From positions 22,575,450-22,639,449 of the forward strand of contig OY755252.1 in the NCBI GenBank assembly GCA_963576725.1: a stretch of DNA of 64,000 nucleotides, written 5' to 3'. Both the position numbers and the translations under genes were made by a program. Positions 1 to 13,094 of the stretch are shown here, piece after piece; position 1 is the stretch's first letter; every line of letters begins with the position of its first letter. This DNA comes from Azorinus chamasolen. Lineage: Eukaryota; Mollusca; Bivalvia; Cardiida; Solecurtidae. The notes under the pieces were generated by a model. That model saw nothing but the letters and a program-made list of their open reading frames with translations, was not told the DNA's origin and searched no databases.

Positions 1-3000
1 ATAAATCATATCATTGCTATTATATTGGATTGTGTGAATAGGGGATTGAAATGAATTTGTATAGAATAAATATCGATAATCAGTATAAATGGAAAAGTAG
101 TAAAGTCAAGCAGACAAATCCACATACAAGACGCAACCACCACCAAAACACCAAAACACACCAAAACGAAAATGCAGTGTATTATTTTGATACATGGCAA
201 AATAGGTTTTACCTCATGGAATATATCTCTTGAGGTGAAATGTCGATCATTTATCTGTGCAAATGTGTTATATTCTCGTTTGCTTGACTTTACTACTTCT
301 TCATTTAGAAGTTATTTTATTGCTATCATATCAAATTATATGTATAGAGGATTAAAAATGAATGTTTTTTACAAAGGTATAGATAATTGGTATTGTGGCG
401 AAAACAGTACATTATTTCGCTTTAGGGCGAAGTAGTTTTTTGCTTAGGATATATTGCTCTGGCTTGAGATTGTGATATCTTTCGGTGCAATTGTTATAAC
501 ATTCTCGTTGATTATGATTTATTATACGTCCCTTTTAGGAATGTGTTGTTGGTGGTTGGTCGGACATATTTTAAGGTAAATGTTAGTACATACTTGTAGC
601 CAATTGAAATAAGGGTAGATATATAGCATCATTTCGCTTTAGGGCGAGGTAATTTCTAGCTTATGAGAGAGTGGAAAAGTTTCCATAATGGTACGGCGCA
701 ATTGTGTTTTGATTCTCCTAAATAAAATTATATTATTGCTAAACAGCATATTGCTTTTGGAAATGCTGTATTAATTAAATTTTGAAAATGGGTGATCCTT
801 CCAAAGCAAAAGTAGAAATGCAAAAACAGAAAATTGCAGACGCGATTTTATTGAGTCTGTTCATGAGTAGTAATTAAAAATGCAACACTACTCACGCCCC
901 CTAGCACTGGCTTAAGCAGTATTCAGATTTCAAAACTAATTACATCAGACCTAATGATCCCGAAGGACCAGAAAATATAACAACACTGAAAATATAAGTT
1001 GATATTTTCTCAATTTATTCATTCAATTTAACACGTTATTTGCAGTGTGTACATACTCAAGCCTCATGCATAGACACAGGACCTTCCGTTTAAGATGTGA
1101 AGGGAGATATACCCTATATCCGACAGATGCTTCTGTAATTTTGAAAAAGATATTCATTGATAGAGTAATTCCATATAAACGATAATTATTGAGCTGAAAA
1201 CGCGATATTTGAATGTTGCCATATTTAATAAACATTATGCATTTATTTTTCAAGATCTAAGTATATTTTCTTTAACGTCTATCATAATATTTCGCTACGC
1301 AATTTCTGCAATATGAAATGTAATAAAATATGGATAATTGGTATTATGGCGAATATAGTGATATATTTCGCTTTAGGACGAAGTAGTTTCTAGTTTGAGA
1401 AATAATGCTCCGACTTTAGGTTTTAATATAAGTTGGTCGCAAAAATCTGTAAAGTTTCCTGAATGAGGTTATATAATTGCCATATATAAATTCTGAAGAC
1501 AGGTGATCCCCCGAAAGCAAATATTGCAACAGAAAAGGAGAAAAAAATGCAGACTCGGTTTTATTGAGTCTATAAAACTATTAACTATTAAAACTATTAA
1601 CTGTTAAAACTATTAATAAAATTATATCATTGCTATTATATTGGATTGTGTGAATAGGGGATTGCAATGAATTTGTATAGAATAAATATCGATAATCAGT
1701 ATAAATGGAAAAGTAGTAAAGTCAAGCAGACAAATCCACATACAAGACGCAACCACCACCAAAACACCAAAACACACCAAAACGAAAATGCAGTGTATTA
1801 TTTTGATACATGGCAAAATAGGTTTTACCTCATGGAATATATCTCTTGAGGTGAAATGTCGATCATTTATCTGTGCAAATGTGTTATATTCTCGTTTGCT
1901 TGACTTTACTACTTCTTCATTTAGAAGTTATTTTATTGCTATCATATCAAATTATATGTATAGAGGATTAAAAATGAATGTTTTTTACAAAGGTATAGAT
2001 AATTGGTATTGTGGCGAAAACAGTACATTATTTCGCTTTAGGGCGAAGTAGTTTTTTGCTTAGGATATATTGCTCTGGCTTGAGATTGTGATATCTTTCG
2101 GTGCAATTGTTATAACATTCTCGTTGATTATGATTTATTATACGTCCCTTTTAGGAATGTGTTGTTGGTGGTTGGTCGGACATATTTTAAGGTAAATGTT
2201 AGTACATACTTGTAGCCAATTGAAATAAGGGTAGATATATAGCATCATTTCGCTTTAGGGCGAGGTAATTTCTAGCTTATGAGAGAGTGGAAAAGTTTCC
2301 ATAATGGTACGGCGCAATTGTGTTTTGATTCTCCTAAATAAAATTATATTATTGCTAAACAGCATATTGCTTTTGGAAATGCTGTATTAATTAAATTTTG
2401 AAAATGGGTGATCCTTCCAAAGCAAAAGTAGAAATGCAAAAACAGAAAATTGCAGACGCGATTTTATTGAGTCTGTTCATGAGTAGTAATTAAAAATGCA
2501 ACACTACTCACGCCCCCTAGCACTGGCTTAAGCAGTATTCAGATTTCAAAACTAATTACATCAGACCTAATGATCCCGAAGGACCAGAAAATATAACAAC
2601 ACTGAAAATATAAGTTGATATTTTCTCAATTTATTCATTCAATTTAACACGTTATTTGCAGTGTGTACATACTCAAGCCTCATGCATAGACACAGGACCT
2701 TCCGTTTAAGATGTGAAGGGAGATATACCCTATATCCGACAGATGCTTCTATAATTTTGAAAAAGATATTCATTGATAGAGTAATTCCATATAAACGATA
2801 ATTATTGAGCTGAAAACGCGATATTTGAATGTTGCCATATTTAATAAACATTATGCATTTATTTTTCTAGATCTAAGTATATTTTCTTTAACGTCTATCA
2901 TAATATTTCGCTACGCAATTTCTGCAATATGAAATGTAATAAAATATGGATAATTGGTATTATGGCGAATATAGTGATATATTTCGCTTTAGGACGAAGT

Positions 3001-3232
3001 AGTTTCTAGTTTGAGAAATAATGCTCCGACTTTAGGTTTTAATATAAGTTGGTCGCAAAAATCTGTAAAGTTTCCTGAATGAGGTTATATAATTGCCATA
3101 TATAAATTCTGAAGACAGGTGATCCCCCGAAAGCAAATATTGCAACAGAAAAGGAGAAAAAAATGCAGACTCGGTTTTATTGAGTCTATAAAACTATTAA
3201 CTATTAAAACTATTAACTGTTAAAACTATTAA
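1..3232. repeat. Two tandem copies of a 1,616-bp satellite unit
   Basis: Positions 1-1,616 and 1,617-3,232 match base for base at a constant offset of 1,616. I saw only a few differences, such as 57 (A) versus 1,673 (C), one in the 1,130/2,750 area and one near 1,252/2,868. Each unit contains four sub-repeats around a TTTCGC(N6-7)CGAA core (about 395-500, 600-720 and 1,330-1,490, plus a worn one near 170-275) and an R-like block at 780-990. Short open frames on both strands recur in each copy and have no recognisable motif. Such similarity implies very recent duplication or ongoing homogenisation. Confidence 0.93.
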
Positions 3233-4061
3233 TAAAATTATATCATTGCTATTATATTGGATTGTGTGAATAGGGGATTGCAATGAATTTGTATAGAATA
3301 AATATCGATAATCAGTATAAATGGAAAAGTAGTAAAGTCAAGCAGACAAATCCACATACAAGACGCAACCACCACCAAAACACACCAAAACGAAAATGCA
3401 GTGTATTATTTTGATACATGGCAAAATAGGTTTTACCTCATGGAATATATCTCTTGAGGTGAAATGTCGATCATTTATCTGTGCAAATGTGTTATATTCT
3501 CGTTTGCTTGACTTTACTACTTCTTTATTTAGAAGTTATTTTATTGCTATCATATCAAATTATATGTAGAGAGGATTAAAAATGAATATTTTTTACAAAG
3601 GTATAGATAATTGGTATTGTGGCGAACACAGTACATTATTTCGCTTTAGGGCGAAGTAGTTTTTAGCTTAGGATATATTGCTCTGGCTTGAGATTTTGAT
3701 ATCTATTCGGTGCAATTGTTATAACATTCTCGTTGATTATGATTTATTATACGTCCCTTTTAGGAATGTGTTGTTGGTGGTTGGTCGGACATATTTTAAG
3801 GTAAATGTTAGTACATACTTGTAGCCAATTGGAATAAGGGTAGATATATAGCATCATTTCGCTTTAGGGCGAGGTAATTTCTAGCTTAAGAGAGAGTGAA
3901 AATGTTTCCATAATGGTACGGCGCAATTGTGTTTTGATTCTCCTAAATAAAATTATATTATTGCTAAACAGCATATTGCTTTTGAAATTGCTGTATTAAT
4001 TAAATTTTGAAAATGGGTGATCCTTCCAAAGCAAAAGTAGAAATGCAAAAAGAGAAAATTG
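3233..4061. repeat. Truncated third copy of the 1,616-bp unit
   Basis: The sequence follows the unit from its first base to about unit position 825 and then jumps, at about 4,061, to the segment equivalent to unit position 1,225. About 400 bp, including most of the R-like block, is missing. It is visibly more diverged than copies 1 and 2, with a shorter CCAAAACAC stretch near 3,375. Confidence 0.85.
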
Positions 4062-5545
4062 GTGTCATATTTAATAAACATTATGCATTAATTTTTCTAG
4101 ATCTAAGTATATTTTCTTTAACGTCTATCATAATATTTCGCTACGCAATTTCTGCAATATGAAATGTAATAAAATATGGATAATTGGTATTATGGCGAAT
4201 ATATTGATATATTTCGCTTTAGGACGAAGTAGTTTCTAGTTTGTAAAGTTTCCTTAATGAGGTTATACAATTGCCACATATCAATTCTGAAGACAGGTGA
4301 TCCCCTGAAAGCAAATATTGCAACAGAAAAGGAGAAAATTGCAGACTCGGTTTTATTGAGTCTGTTAATAAAATTATATCATTGCCATTATATTGAATTG
4401 AGTGAATAGGGTATTGAAATGAATTTGTATAGAATAAATTTCGATAATTAGTTGAAATGGAAAAGTAGTAAAGTCAAGCAGGCAAATCCACATACAAGAC
4501 GCAATCACCACCAAAACACCAAAATACACCAAAACCAAAATGCAGTGTATTATTTGATATATGGCAAAATAGGTTTGAGGTGAAATGTGTCGATCATTTA
4601 TCTGTGCAAACGTTGAATACCGCTTAAGCCGGTGCTAGGGGGCGTGAGCAGTGTTGCACTTTCAATTACTGCTCATGAACAGACTCAGTAAAACTGAGTC
4701 TGCAATTTTCTCTTTTTGTGTTGCAATTTTTGCTTTCGGGGGATCACCACCCTTCAAAATTTATAATCTTCAAAACAGCAGGTGTTAAGTGCTTGTGTGG
4801 CGGCCGTCCCGTACTTCATTCTCAGTGTTGTTATACCTTCTGATCCTTCGATATCATGAATTTCAGTACTTCTTGTTCTGAAAATTGAATACCGCTCAAG
4901 CCGGTGCTAGGGGACGTGAGCAGTGTTGCACTTTCAATTACTACTCATGAACAGACTCAATAAAACCGAGTCTGCAATTTTCTCTTTTTGGTTGCAATTT
5001 TTGCATTCGGGGGATCACCACCCTTCAGAATTTATATTGTCGTTTGCTTGACTTTACTTCTTTTTCATTTAGAAGTTATACTATTGCTATCATATCAAAT
5101 TATATGTAGAGAGGATTAAAAATGAATATTTTTACAAAGGTATAGATAATTGGTATCGTGGCGAATACAGTACATTATTTCGCTTTAGGGCGAAGTAGTT
5201 TCTTGCTTAGGATATATTGCTCTGGCTTGAGATTTTGATATCTATTCGATGCAATTGTTATTACATTCTTGTTGGTTATGATTATTATACGGCCTTTTTA
5301 GCCAATTGGAAATAGGGTAGATATATAGCATCATTTCGCTTTAGGGCGAGGTAATTTCTAGCTTATGAGAGAGTGGAAAGGTTTCCATAATGGTTCGGCG
5401 CAATTGCGTTTTGATTCTCCTAAATAAAATTATATTATTGCTAAACAGCATATTGCATTGGAAATGCTGTAGTAATTAAATTCTGAAAATGGGTGATCCT
5501 TCTAAAGCAAGAGTAGAAATGGAAAAAGAGAAAATTGAGAAAAAA
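4062..5545. repeat. Rearranged satellite segment with inverted R pieces
   Basis: This begins with the 1,330-1,490-type sub-repeat and the start of the next unit. At about 4,610 it switches to two pieces of family R in reverse orientation (4,610-4,790 and about 4,885-5,040), separated by the R segment containing TGGCGGCCGTCCCGTAC. After 5,040 it resumes with the middle sub-repeats of the unit. The same order reappears at about 8,110-9,560, so the rearrangement predates that duplication. Confidence 0.8.
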
Positions 5546-7283
5546 AATGAGAGAGATAAATGTTTTGTGATAAAATCTGGAGACTTGCTATTAGGATGAA
5601 TATATTGAATGATTTCGCTATAGGACGAAATATTTTCCAGTTTAAGAAAGATAGCTCTGGGTTAAGGTTTATATATCTTTCTGGTACAAAGGTGTTTAAA
5701 GTTTCGTTAATGAAATTATATCATTGCAATTATATTGAATTATGTGAAAAGGGGATTGAAATGAATTTGTATAAAATAGATATCGATAATTAGTATAAAG
5801 CCAAGATACAGTGCATTATTTTGATATAGGGCGAAATAGTTTTTACCACATGGAATATATCTCTTGAGGTGAAATTTCGATCATGTATCGGTGCAAATGT
5901 GTTATATTCTCGTTTTTGAAGTTATACTATTGCTAGCATATCAAATAATACGTAGAGAGGATTAAAAATGAATAATTCATACAAAGGTATAGATAAATGG
6001 TTTTGTGACGAATACAACCACATTATTTGACTTTAGGGTGAAATAGTTGCTTATAAAATATTGCTCTGGCTTGAGATTATGATATCGTTTCGATGCAATC
6101 GTTATTACATTCTTTTTAATTAAGATTTTTTAATATGCATCCGTTTTAGATTGAGTTGTTTGCGGTTGATCGAACATATATTAAGGTAAATGTTAATACA
6201 TACTTGTAGCCAATTGGAATAAGGGCGGATATAAAGCATCATTTCGCATTAGGGCGAGGTAATTTCTAGCGTGTTTAAACCCCCAGTGGTGATTTTGCTA
6301 CTGACCCTGCCAAGGCGGTTCTCTCTTTGTCACCCTTACTTTTTGTTTGTCTTGTGTCTTGTGTTTTTGTGTGACATGCTGTCTATCGATGTGTTGGTGG
6401 GGATTGCGTCTTGTATGTGACTTTTTCCTGTATGTGTATGTTTGTATGTGAATAAATTGCTATTATACAAATTGCTTTCTGTCGGGGTGTTCGTGATGCT
6501 GGCGTTTTGTGTGTGGCTTTTCCTGCTTGACTTTACTACTTTTTCATTATGAGAGAGTGGAGAGGTTTCCATAATGGTTCGACGCAATTGTTTTGATTCT
6601 CCTAAATGAAATTATATTATTGCTTAACAGCATATTGCTTTTGGAAATAACGCAGTAATTACGTTGATATTTTCTCGATTTATTCATACAATTTAACACG
6701 TTTTTGCAGTGTGTATATACTCAAGCCTCTTTCATAGACACATGACCTTCCTTTTAGGATGTGAAGATATATACCCTATATCTGACAGATGTTATTTTAA
6801 TTTTGAAAAAAAGATATTCGTTGATTAAGTAATCCCATATAAACGAGTATTATTGAGCCGAACACACGATATCTGAATGTTGCCACGTTGAATAAACATT
6901 ATGTATTTATTTTTCTAGATCTGATTATATTTTCTTTAACGTCTATCATAATATTTCGCTACGCAATTTCTGCAATATGAAATGTAATAAAATATGGATA
7001 ATTGGTATTATGGCGAATATAGTGATATATTTCGCTTTAGGACGAAGTAGTTTCTAGTTTGAGAAATAATGCTCCGACTTTAAATTTTAATATAAGTTGG
7101 TCGCAAAGATTTGTAAAGTTTCCTTAATGAGGTTATATAATTGCCATATATAAATTCTGAAGACAGGTGATCCCCCGAAAGCAAATATTGCAACAGAAAA
7201 GGAGAAAATTGCAGACTCGGTTTTATTGAGTCTATAAATCTATTAACTATTAAAATTATTAACTATTAAAACTATTAATAAAA
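5546..7283. repeat. Satellite segment paired with 13,095-14,760
   Basis: This holds an extra sub-repeat variant (5,560-5,720), a version of the first sub-repeat without the X-derived insert (5,790-5,930), the middle sub-repeats, and an X fragment at 6,271-6,546. The same modules in the same order occur at 13,095-14,760, offset by about 7.53-7.55 kb. Small indels distinguish the two, so this is an older duplication than the 1,616-bp pair. Confidence 0.82.
6271..6546 (+). mobile_element. 3'-end fragment of retroelement X
   Basis: The fragment starts GTGTTTAAACCCCCAGTGG and ends GACTTTACTACTTTTTCA, matching the 3' part of the longer X copies at 15,100-15,746 and 27,286-27,809 (the latter reversed). 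It lies inside a satellite sub-repeat between TTTCTAGC and TTATGAGAGAG, which are adjacent in uninterrupted copies such as 640-670. A common 3' end with variable 5' ends is the pattern of 5'-truncated retrotransposition. A small open frame on the minus strand across it (6,336-6,587) is not considered real. Confidence 0.75.
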
Positions 7284-9560
7284 TTATATCATTGCTATTA
7301 TATTGGATTGTGTGAATAGGGGATTGAAATGATTTTGTATAGAATAAATATCGATAATCAGTATAAATGGAAAAGTAGTAAAGTCAAGCAGACAAATCCA
7401 CATACAAGACGCAACCACCACCAAATCACCAAAACACACCAAAACGAAAATGAAGTGTATTATTTTGATACATGGCAAAATAGGTTTTACCTCATGGAAT
7501 ATATCTCTTGAGGTGAAATGTCGATCATTTATCTGTGCAAATGTGTTATATTCTCGTTTGCTTTGACTTTATTACTTCTTCATTTAGAAGTTATTTTATT
7601 GCTATCATATCAAATTATATGTAGAGAGGATTAAACATGAATATTTTTACAAAGGTATAGCTAATTGGTATTGTGGCGGAAACAGTACATTATTTCGCTT
7701 AAGGGCGAAGTAGTTTTTAGCTTAGGATATATTGCTCTGGCTTGAGATTTTGATATCTATTCGGTGCAATTGTTATAACATTCTCGTTGATTATGATTTA
7801 TTATACGTCCCTTTTAGGAATGTGTTGTTGGTGGTTGGTCGGACATATTTTAAGGTAAATGTTAGTACATACTTGTAGCCAATTGGAATAAGGGTAGATA
7901 TATAGCATCATTTCGCTTTAGGGCGAGGTAATTTCTAGCTTATGAGAGAGTGAAAATGTTTCCATAATGGTACGGCGCAATTGTGTTTTGATTCTCCTAA
8001 ATAAAATTATATTATTGCTAAACAGCATATTGCTTTTGAAATTGCTGTATTAATTAAATTTTGAAAATGGGTGATCCTTCCAAAGCAAAAGTAGAAATGC
8101 AAAAAGAGAAAATTGCAGCCATATTTAATAAACATTATGCATTTATTTTTCTAGATCTAAGTATATTTTCTTTAACGTCTATCATAATATTTCGCTACGC
8201 AATTTCTGCAATATGAAATGTTATAAAATATGGATAATTGGTATTATGGCGAATATAGTGATATATTTCGCTTTAGGACGAAGTAGTTTCCAGTTGGAGA
8301 AATAATGCTCCGACTTTAGGTTTTAATATAAGTTGGTCGCAAAGATTTGTAAAGTTTCCTTAATGAGGTTATACAATTGCCACATATCAATTCTGAAGAC
8401 AGGTGATCCCCTGAAAGCAAATATTGCAACAGAAAAGGAGAAAATTGCAGACTCGGTTTTATTGAGTCTGTTAATAAAATTATATCATTGCCATTATATT
8501 GAATTGAGTGAATAGGGTATTGAAATGAATTTGTATAGAATAAATTTCGATAATTAGTTGAAATGGAAAAGTAGTAAAGTCAAGCAGGCAAATCCACATA
8601 CAAGACGCAATCACCACCAAAACACCAAAATACACCAAAACCAAAATGCAGTGTATTATTTGATATATGGCAAAATAGGTTTGAGGTGAAATGTGTCGAT
8701 CATTTATCTGTGCAAATGTTGAATACCACTTAAGCCGGTGCTAGGGGGCGTGAGCAGTGTTGCACTTTCAATTACTGCTCATGAACAGACTCAAGGTTTA
8801 GGTGTTAAGTGCTTGTGTGGCGGCCGTCCCGTACTTCATTCTCAGTGTTGTTATACCTTCTGATCCTTCGATTTCATGAATTTCAGTACTTCTTGTTCTG
8901 AAAATTGAATACCGCTCAAGTCGGTGTTAGGGGACGTGAGCAGTGTTGCACTTTCAATTACTGCTCATGAACAGACTCAATAAAACCGAGTCTGCAATTT
9001 TCTCTTTTTGTGTTGCAATTTTGCATTCGGGGGATCACCACCCTTCAGAATTTATCTTCTTGTTTGCTTGACTTTACTTCTTTTTCATTTAGAAGTTATA
9101 CTATTGCTATCATATCAAATTATATGTAGAGAGGATTAAAAATGAATATTTTTACAAAGGTATAGATAATTGGTATCGTGGCGAATACAGTACATTATTT
9201 CGCTTGAGGGCGAAGTAGTTTCTTGCTTAGGATATATTGGTCTGGCTTGAGATTTTGATATCTATTCGATGCAATTGTTATTACATTCTTGTTTGTTATG
9301 ATTATTATACGGCCTTTTTAGCCAATTGGAAATAGGGTAGATATATAGCATCATTTCGCTTTAGGGCGAGGTAATTTCTAGCTTCTGAGAGAGTGGAAAG
9401 GTTTCCATAATGGTTCGGCGCAATTGCATTTTGATTCTCCTAAATAAAATTATATTATTGCTAAACAGCATATTGCATTTGGAAATGCTGTAATAATTAA
9501 ATTCTGAAAATGGGTGATCCTTCTAAAGCAAGAGTAGAAATGGAAAAAGAGAAAATTGCA
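7284..9560. repeat. Duplicate of the 3,238-5,545 satellite segment
   Basis: The segment repeats 3,238-5,545 in order, including the truncated third unit, the jump near 8,117 and the inverted R pieces (about 8,720-9,060). The offset is about 4,046-4,054 bp at the left end and shrinks where the R block differs: one piece of R present at about 4,690-4,770 is missing near 8,795. This is a second-order duplication of an already rearranged unit. Confidence 0.82.
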
Positions 9561-10080
9561 GACGCGATTTTATTGAGTCTGTTCATGAGTGGTAATTAAA
9601 AGTGCAACACTACTCACGACCCCTAGCACTACCTTAAGCAGTATTCAGTTTTCAAAACTAAACTAATAATATCAGACCTAATGATCCCGAAGGACCAGAA
9701 AATATAACAACACTGAAAATATATGTTGATATATTCTCGATTTATTCATACAATTTAACACGTTATTTGCAGTGTGTACATACTCAAGCCTCATGCATAG
9801 ACACAGGACCTTCCATTTCAGATGTGAAGGGAGATATACCCTATATCCGACAGATGTTTCTGTTATTTTGAAAAAAATATATTCTTTGATAGAGTAATTC
9901 CATATAAACGATAATTATTGAGCTGAAAACGCGATATTTGAATGCTGTCACATTGAATAAACAGTATGCATTCATTGTAAAATCTACTGAACAAACATTA
10001 TTTCTCCAGATCTAAGTATATTTTTTTTCACGTCTATCAATATATTCCGCTACGCATTTTCTGCAATATGAAATGTAACA
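9561..10080. repeat. Diverged tail of the satellite unit with R-like block
   Basis: This corresponds to unit positions 825-1,320 (R-like block, then AACACGTTATTTGCAGTGTG and onward) but with many substitutions. It has an extra AAATCTACTGAACA segment at about 9,980 that is absent from the near-identical copies and present also at 18,045. It marks the worn edge of the array. Confidence 0.7.
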
Positions 10081-10639
10081 AGCAAATTCATAGAATTGAT
10101 ATCCCCTGCCAAAGGTATTACCTAATAAAACGGCAAATAATGATGGGGTAATCTTATCATTAGATAATCAATTAAAACATGAGGACTATGATAGCCCTGG
10201 ATCGCTAAAGCAGGTTTTACTTGCCTTTGATACATACTGATTCCTTACATAGATAATTTGACCAACGTTATGAAAATTGGGCCAAATTAATGCTTTCTAC
10301 GACAATTTTTAATAATTGTGTGATACTGAATGAGCCACAGCAAGGGGAATTTTGCCTTATTGTATTACAAAAAGTATAGACCTAGACTGGCTGCTGCATC
10401 TCCACTGTGGCATCTAATCCAGTCTTACTACTTTTTGCATTAGTTGTAGTTTGTATATACTATACAGTTTATTCGGATATAGTGTCTCATTACATAACGG
10501 ATTGGATGCTGCATTGGTAACGTGGTTGCTGATCTATTTCTGAAGTGTTTGAATCGTAAGCCCTATTTTATCTTGACACTGCTTGGGTATGAAAGCTGTA
10601 TAAAGCATATTCAAGTAATTAATGCAAAACAGTATTGAA
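10081..10639. other. AT-rich spacer, no gene seen
   Basis: No convincing open frame, RNA gene or long repeat is visible. A short stretch at about 10,110 reads ATCCCCTGCCAAAGG, like the end of family G, so a G remnant may lie here. Confidence 0.5.
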
Positions 10640-11432
10640 GGCAATAAATATCCCTCGGCTTTTAGAAGGTGATAAGAGCAATAAATACATTATTTTAGTG
10701 TATCAAAGGGAAACAACTCCTAAAAGCCGAATGTCATCTGAAAAAGTAATACATGGGAACGATGCCATGGCCATAACAAAGATACATGTTGAGTTTCATT
10801 GAATTCTGTCAATCCGTTGCAAAGATATAGAATGGCGGAAAAACTGTGATTTATGAGGATCAAAGGGCAATTACTTCTAAATATTACAAGCGATCTGGAA
10901 AAGTAATACATGGCAACGATGATCCAGTTATAACAAAATAGTCATGTCAAGTTTCATTGAATTCTATCAATCCGCTACAGAGATATGGCATCGGACCGGG
11001 AGAATGTATTTTTTCGTATAAAAGGGCAATAACTCCTAAATGCCACATGCTATCTGGAAAGGTTATACATGGGAATGATGCCCCAGTGAAAACAAATATT
11101 CATGCAAAGTTTCATTAATGTTTGTCCATCTGTTCAAGAGATATGGCATCGAAAGATACAAATGTCATTTTTGCTTATAAAAGGGCAATAACTCCTAAAT
11201 GTCACACGCAATCTGAAAAAGTAATACAGGGGAACGATGCCCCAGTGATAACAAACAGTCGGGTAAAGTTTCATTGAATTCTATCAATCCGTTACAGAGA
11301 TATGGCATCGGACGGAAACCGGACGGATGGATGGATGGATGGAAAGACGGAAGGACAGAAAGACGGAAAGACGGAAAGATGGCCGGACGGACAAACTCAA
11401 AACAGTATCCCTCTGCCTTTGGCAGGGGATAA
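10640..11432 (-). mobile_element. Family G tandem-core element, reverse orientation
   Basis: Read on the minus strand it starts near 11,432 with a hairpin (CCCCTGCC AAA GGCAGAGGG), followed by a TCCGTCTTTCCGTC-type simple repeat (about 11,315-11,385) and then four core units of roughly 160-170 bp, each with CTGTAACGGATTGATAGAAT and AGGAGTTATTGCCCTTT-type motifs. The plan of hairpin, simple repeat and tandem core is the one seen in families A to E. No clear 3' hairpin was found at the 10,640 end, so it is probably truncated there. The 127-residue frame at 11,302-11,685 is a by-product of the simple repeat. Confidence 0.7.
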
Positions 11433-11740
11433 TAAAATATGGATAATTGGTATTATGGCGAATATAGTGAATTATTTCGCTTCAGGACGAAGTATTATAC
11501 AGTCATGTAAAGTTTCATTTAAAACTGCCAATATGTTACAGAGATACGGCATCGGACGGAAACCGGACGAACGGATGGATGGAAAGACAGAAGGACAGAA
11601 AACGGAAAGACGAAAGGATGGCCGGACGGACAAACCCAAAACAGAACCCATCTGTCTTTGGCAGGGGATAATAAAATATGGATAATTGGTATTATGGCGA
11701 ATAAAGTGAATTATTTCGCTTCAGGACGAAGTAGTTTCTA
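11433..11740. repeat. 239-bp duplication of G end plus satellite core
   Basis: The segment AATAAAATATGGATAATTGG to CAGGACGAAGTA occurs at about 11,430-11,493 and again at 11,669-11,732. Between them lies a second, short G end with its own GGACGGAAACCGGACG simple repeat and GGCAGGGGATAA terminus. So the satellite/G junction was itself duplicated in tandem. Confidence 0.75.
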
Positions 11741-13094
11741 GTTTGAGAAATAATGCTCTTACTTGAGGTTTTAATATCAGTTGGGCGCAAAGGTGTATTT
11801 TTAATAAGGTTATATAATTATATCATGTCATTTGACCCTAGAAACATTCCTTCCTTGTCACGGTTCTGGGACTTCATTGTCACAGGATTTGACAGAGATT
11901 ATCCCCTGTGCTAAGAACTAATTGGTGTTTTTGAACCCTTGCACTGCTTCGCAATGAATGATATTAGCCGGAATCACCTTCTTGAAATCATCATAATCTC
12001 ATCTTATCATCACACTTTATTCACTGACGTTATATGACCTATTCTGTGTCGCAATGCCGTAAAATGTCAACTCAACAAACGAATTAAACAACACGTTTTT
12101 TCTAATGATAATTGAAATATAAATGAACATAAATAAGGAGAAGCTGAAACTGAACGGAATCTGCCAATGGAGACCACACATTTCTGTTATAAACTACTTA
12201 ATTCTGGATAAGAGTAATGAGAATAATTCTGCATCGACGAAACTTACATAAACATGCAGCAACAACTCTAGTTGAACACATAATTAATCCTTAGCGATGA
12301 ACAGAGTACCAAAAGGGCCGTCACAACGGAGTTATTTAAACAAATAAAGAAAATCACATTTACGTATCTAATGAAAACAATAGTGTAACTATTCATGAGA
12401 ATAAACTATATGCAGACACATACCTTTCAATTATGAGATAGGATGTTTGATATGGAAACACTAGGATGCTTGATATGGAAACACCAACCACTTGATGGGT
12501 GCCACGTAGAGCTTGTCACGTGTCTATTCACAAACCGAGGATGAGTCTAGCTCTATCATTGATTTTATTCCACAGTTAATGATGCACAATGGAAAACTAT
12601 GATACGAGATATATAGGTAAACTAGTGCTTTAGATGTGTTCGTGTTACTCTGTAAAGTGGTGCTGATTACATCAGTACTATTACGGTGCCTAACAGTATT
12701 CTTTTGTATTTAAAGATAGTAACCCTACAACTGTATGATTCTTAAACAGGGTTTCAAAGAGAATCAGTCAAAAATTGATCAAAATTAATGTAGCATAAAT
12801 GTTGAAGACTATCACAATTGTCCGCCACGCAGACATGTTCTACAACTGCAACAAAGTGATATATTTCTGTTGTACCTATTAAAACCGTTTTTGTCGATAA
12901 CGTATAAAATCGAATATGAAAGAGGGGATGTCATATGTACAACTAATTTACGTTGATTACTTTGAAAGTAGTTATGCAGGTTTCCATTTAAAGAGTCAAT
13001 TAATGACAATCAATAGTCAGGGGAGTACATGTATTGCTGATAAGTCAATTGATAGGGATTTTTACGGTTCATATTTCAAATTAAATATAAGGGA
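11741..13094. other. Spacer without recognisable gene
   Basis: After about 80 bp of satellite the sequence is AT-rich and apparently single-copy in this window. A short duplicated phrase, TTGATATGGAAACAC, occurs at about 12,448 and 12,470. Short frames near 12,812-13,107 overlap on both strands and show no motif; I do not call them genes. Confidence 0.5.

Noticed and set aside
6..435. Small frames of 60-87 codons repeated in each satellite unit
   Set aside because: They recur because the DNA recurs. Overlapping frames on both strands, no motif, and loss by indels in older copies argue against coding.
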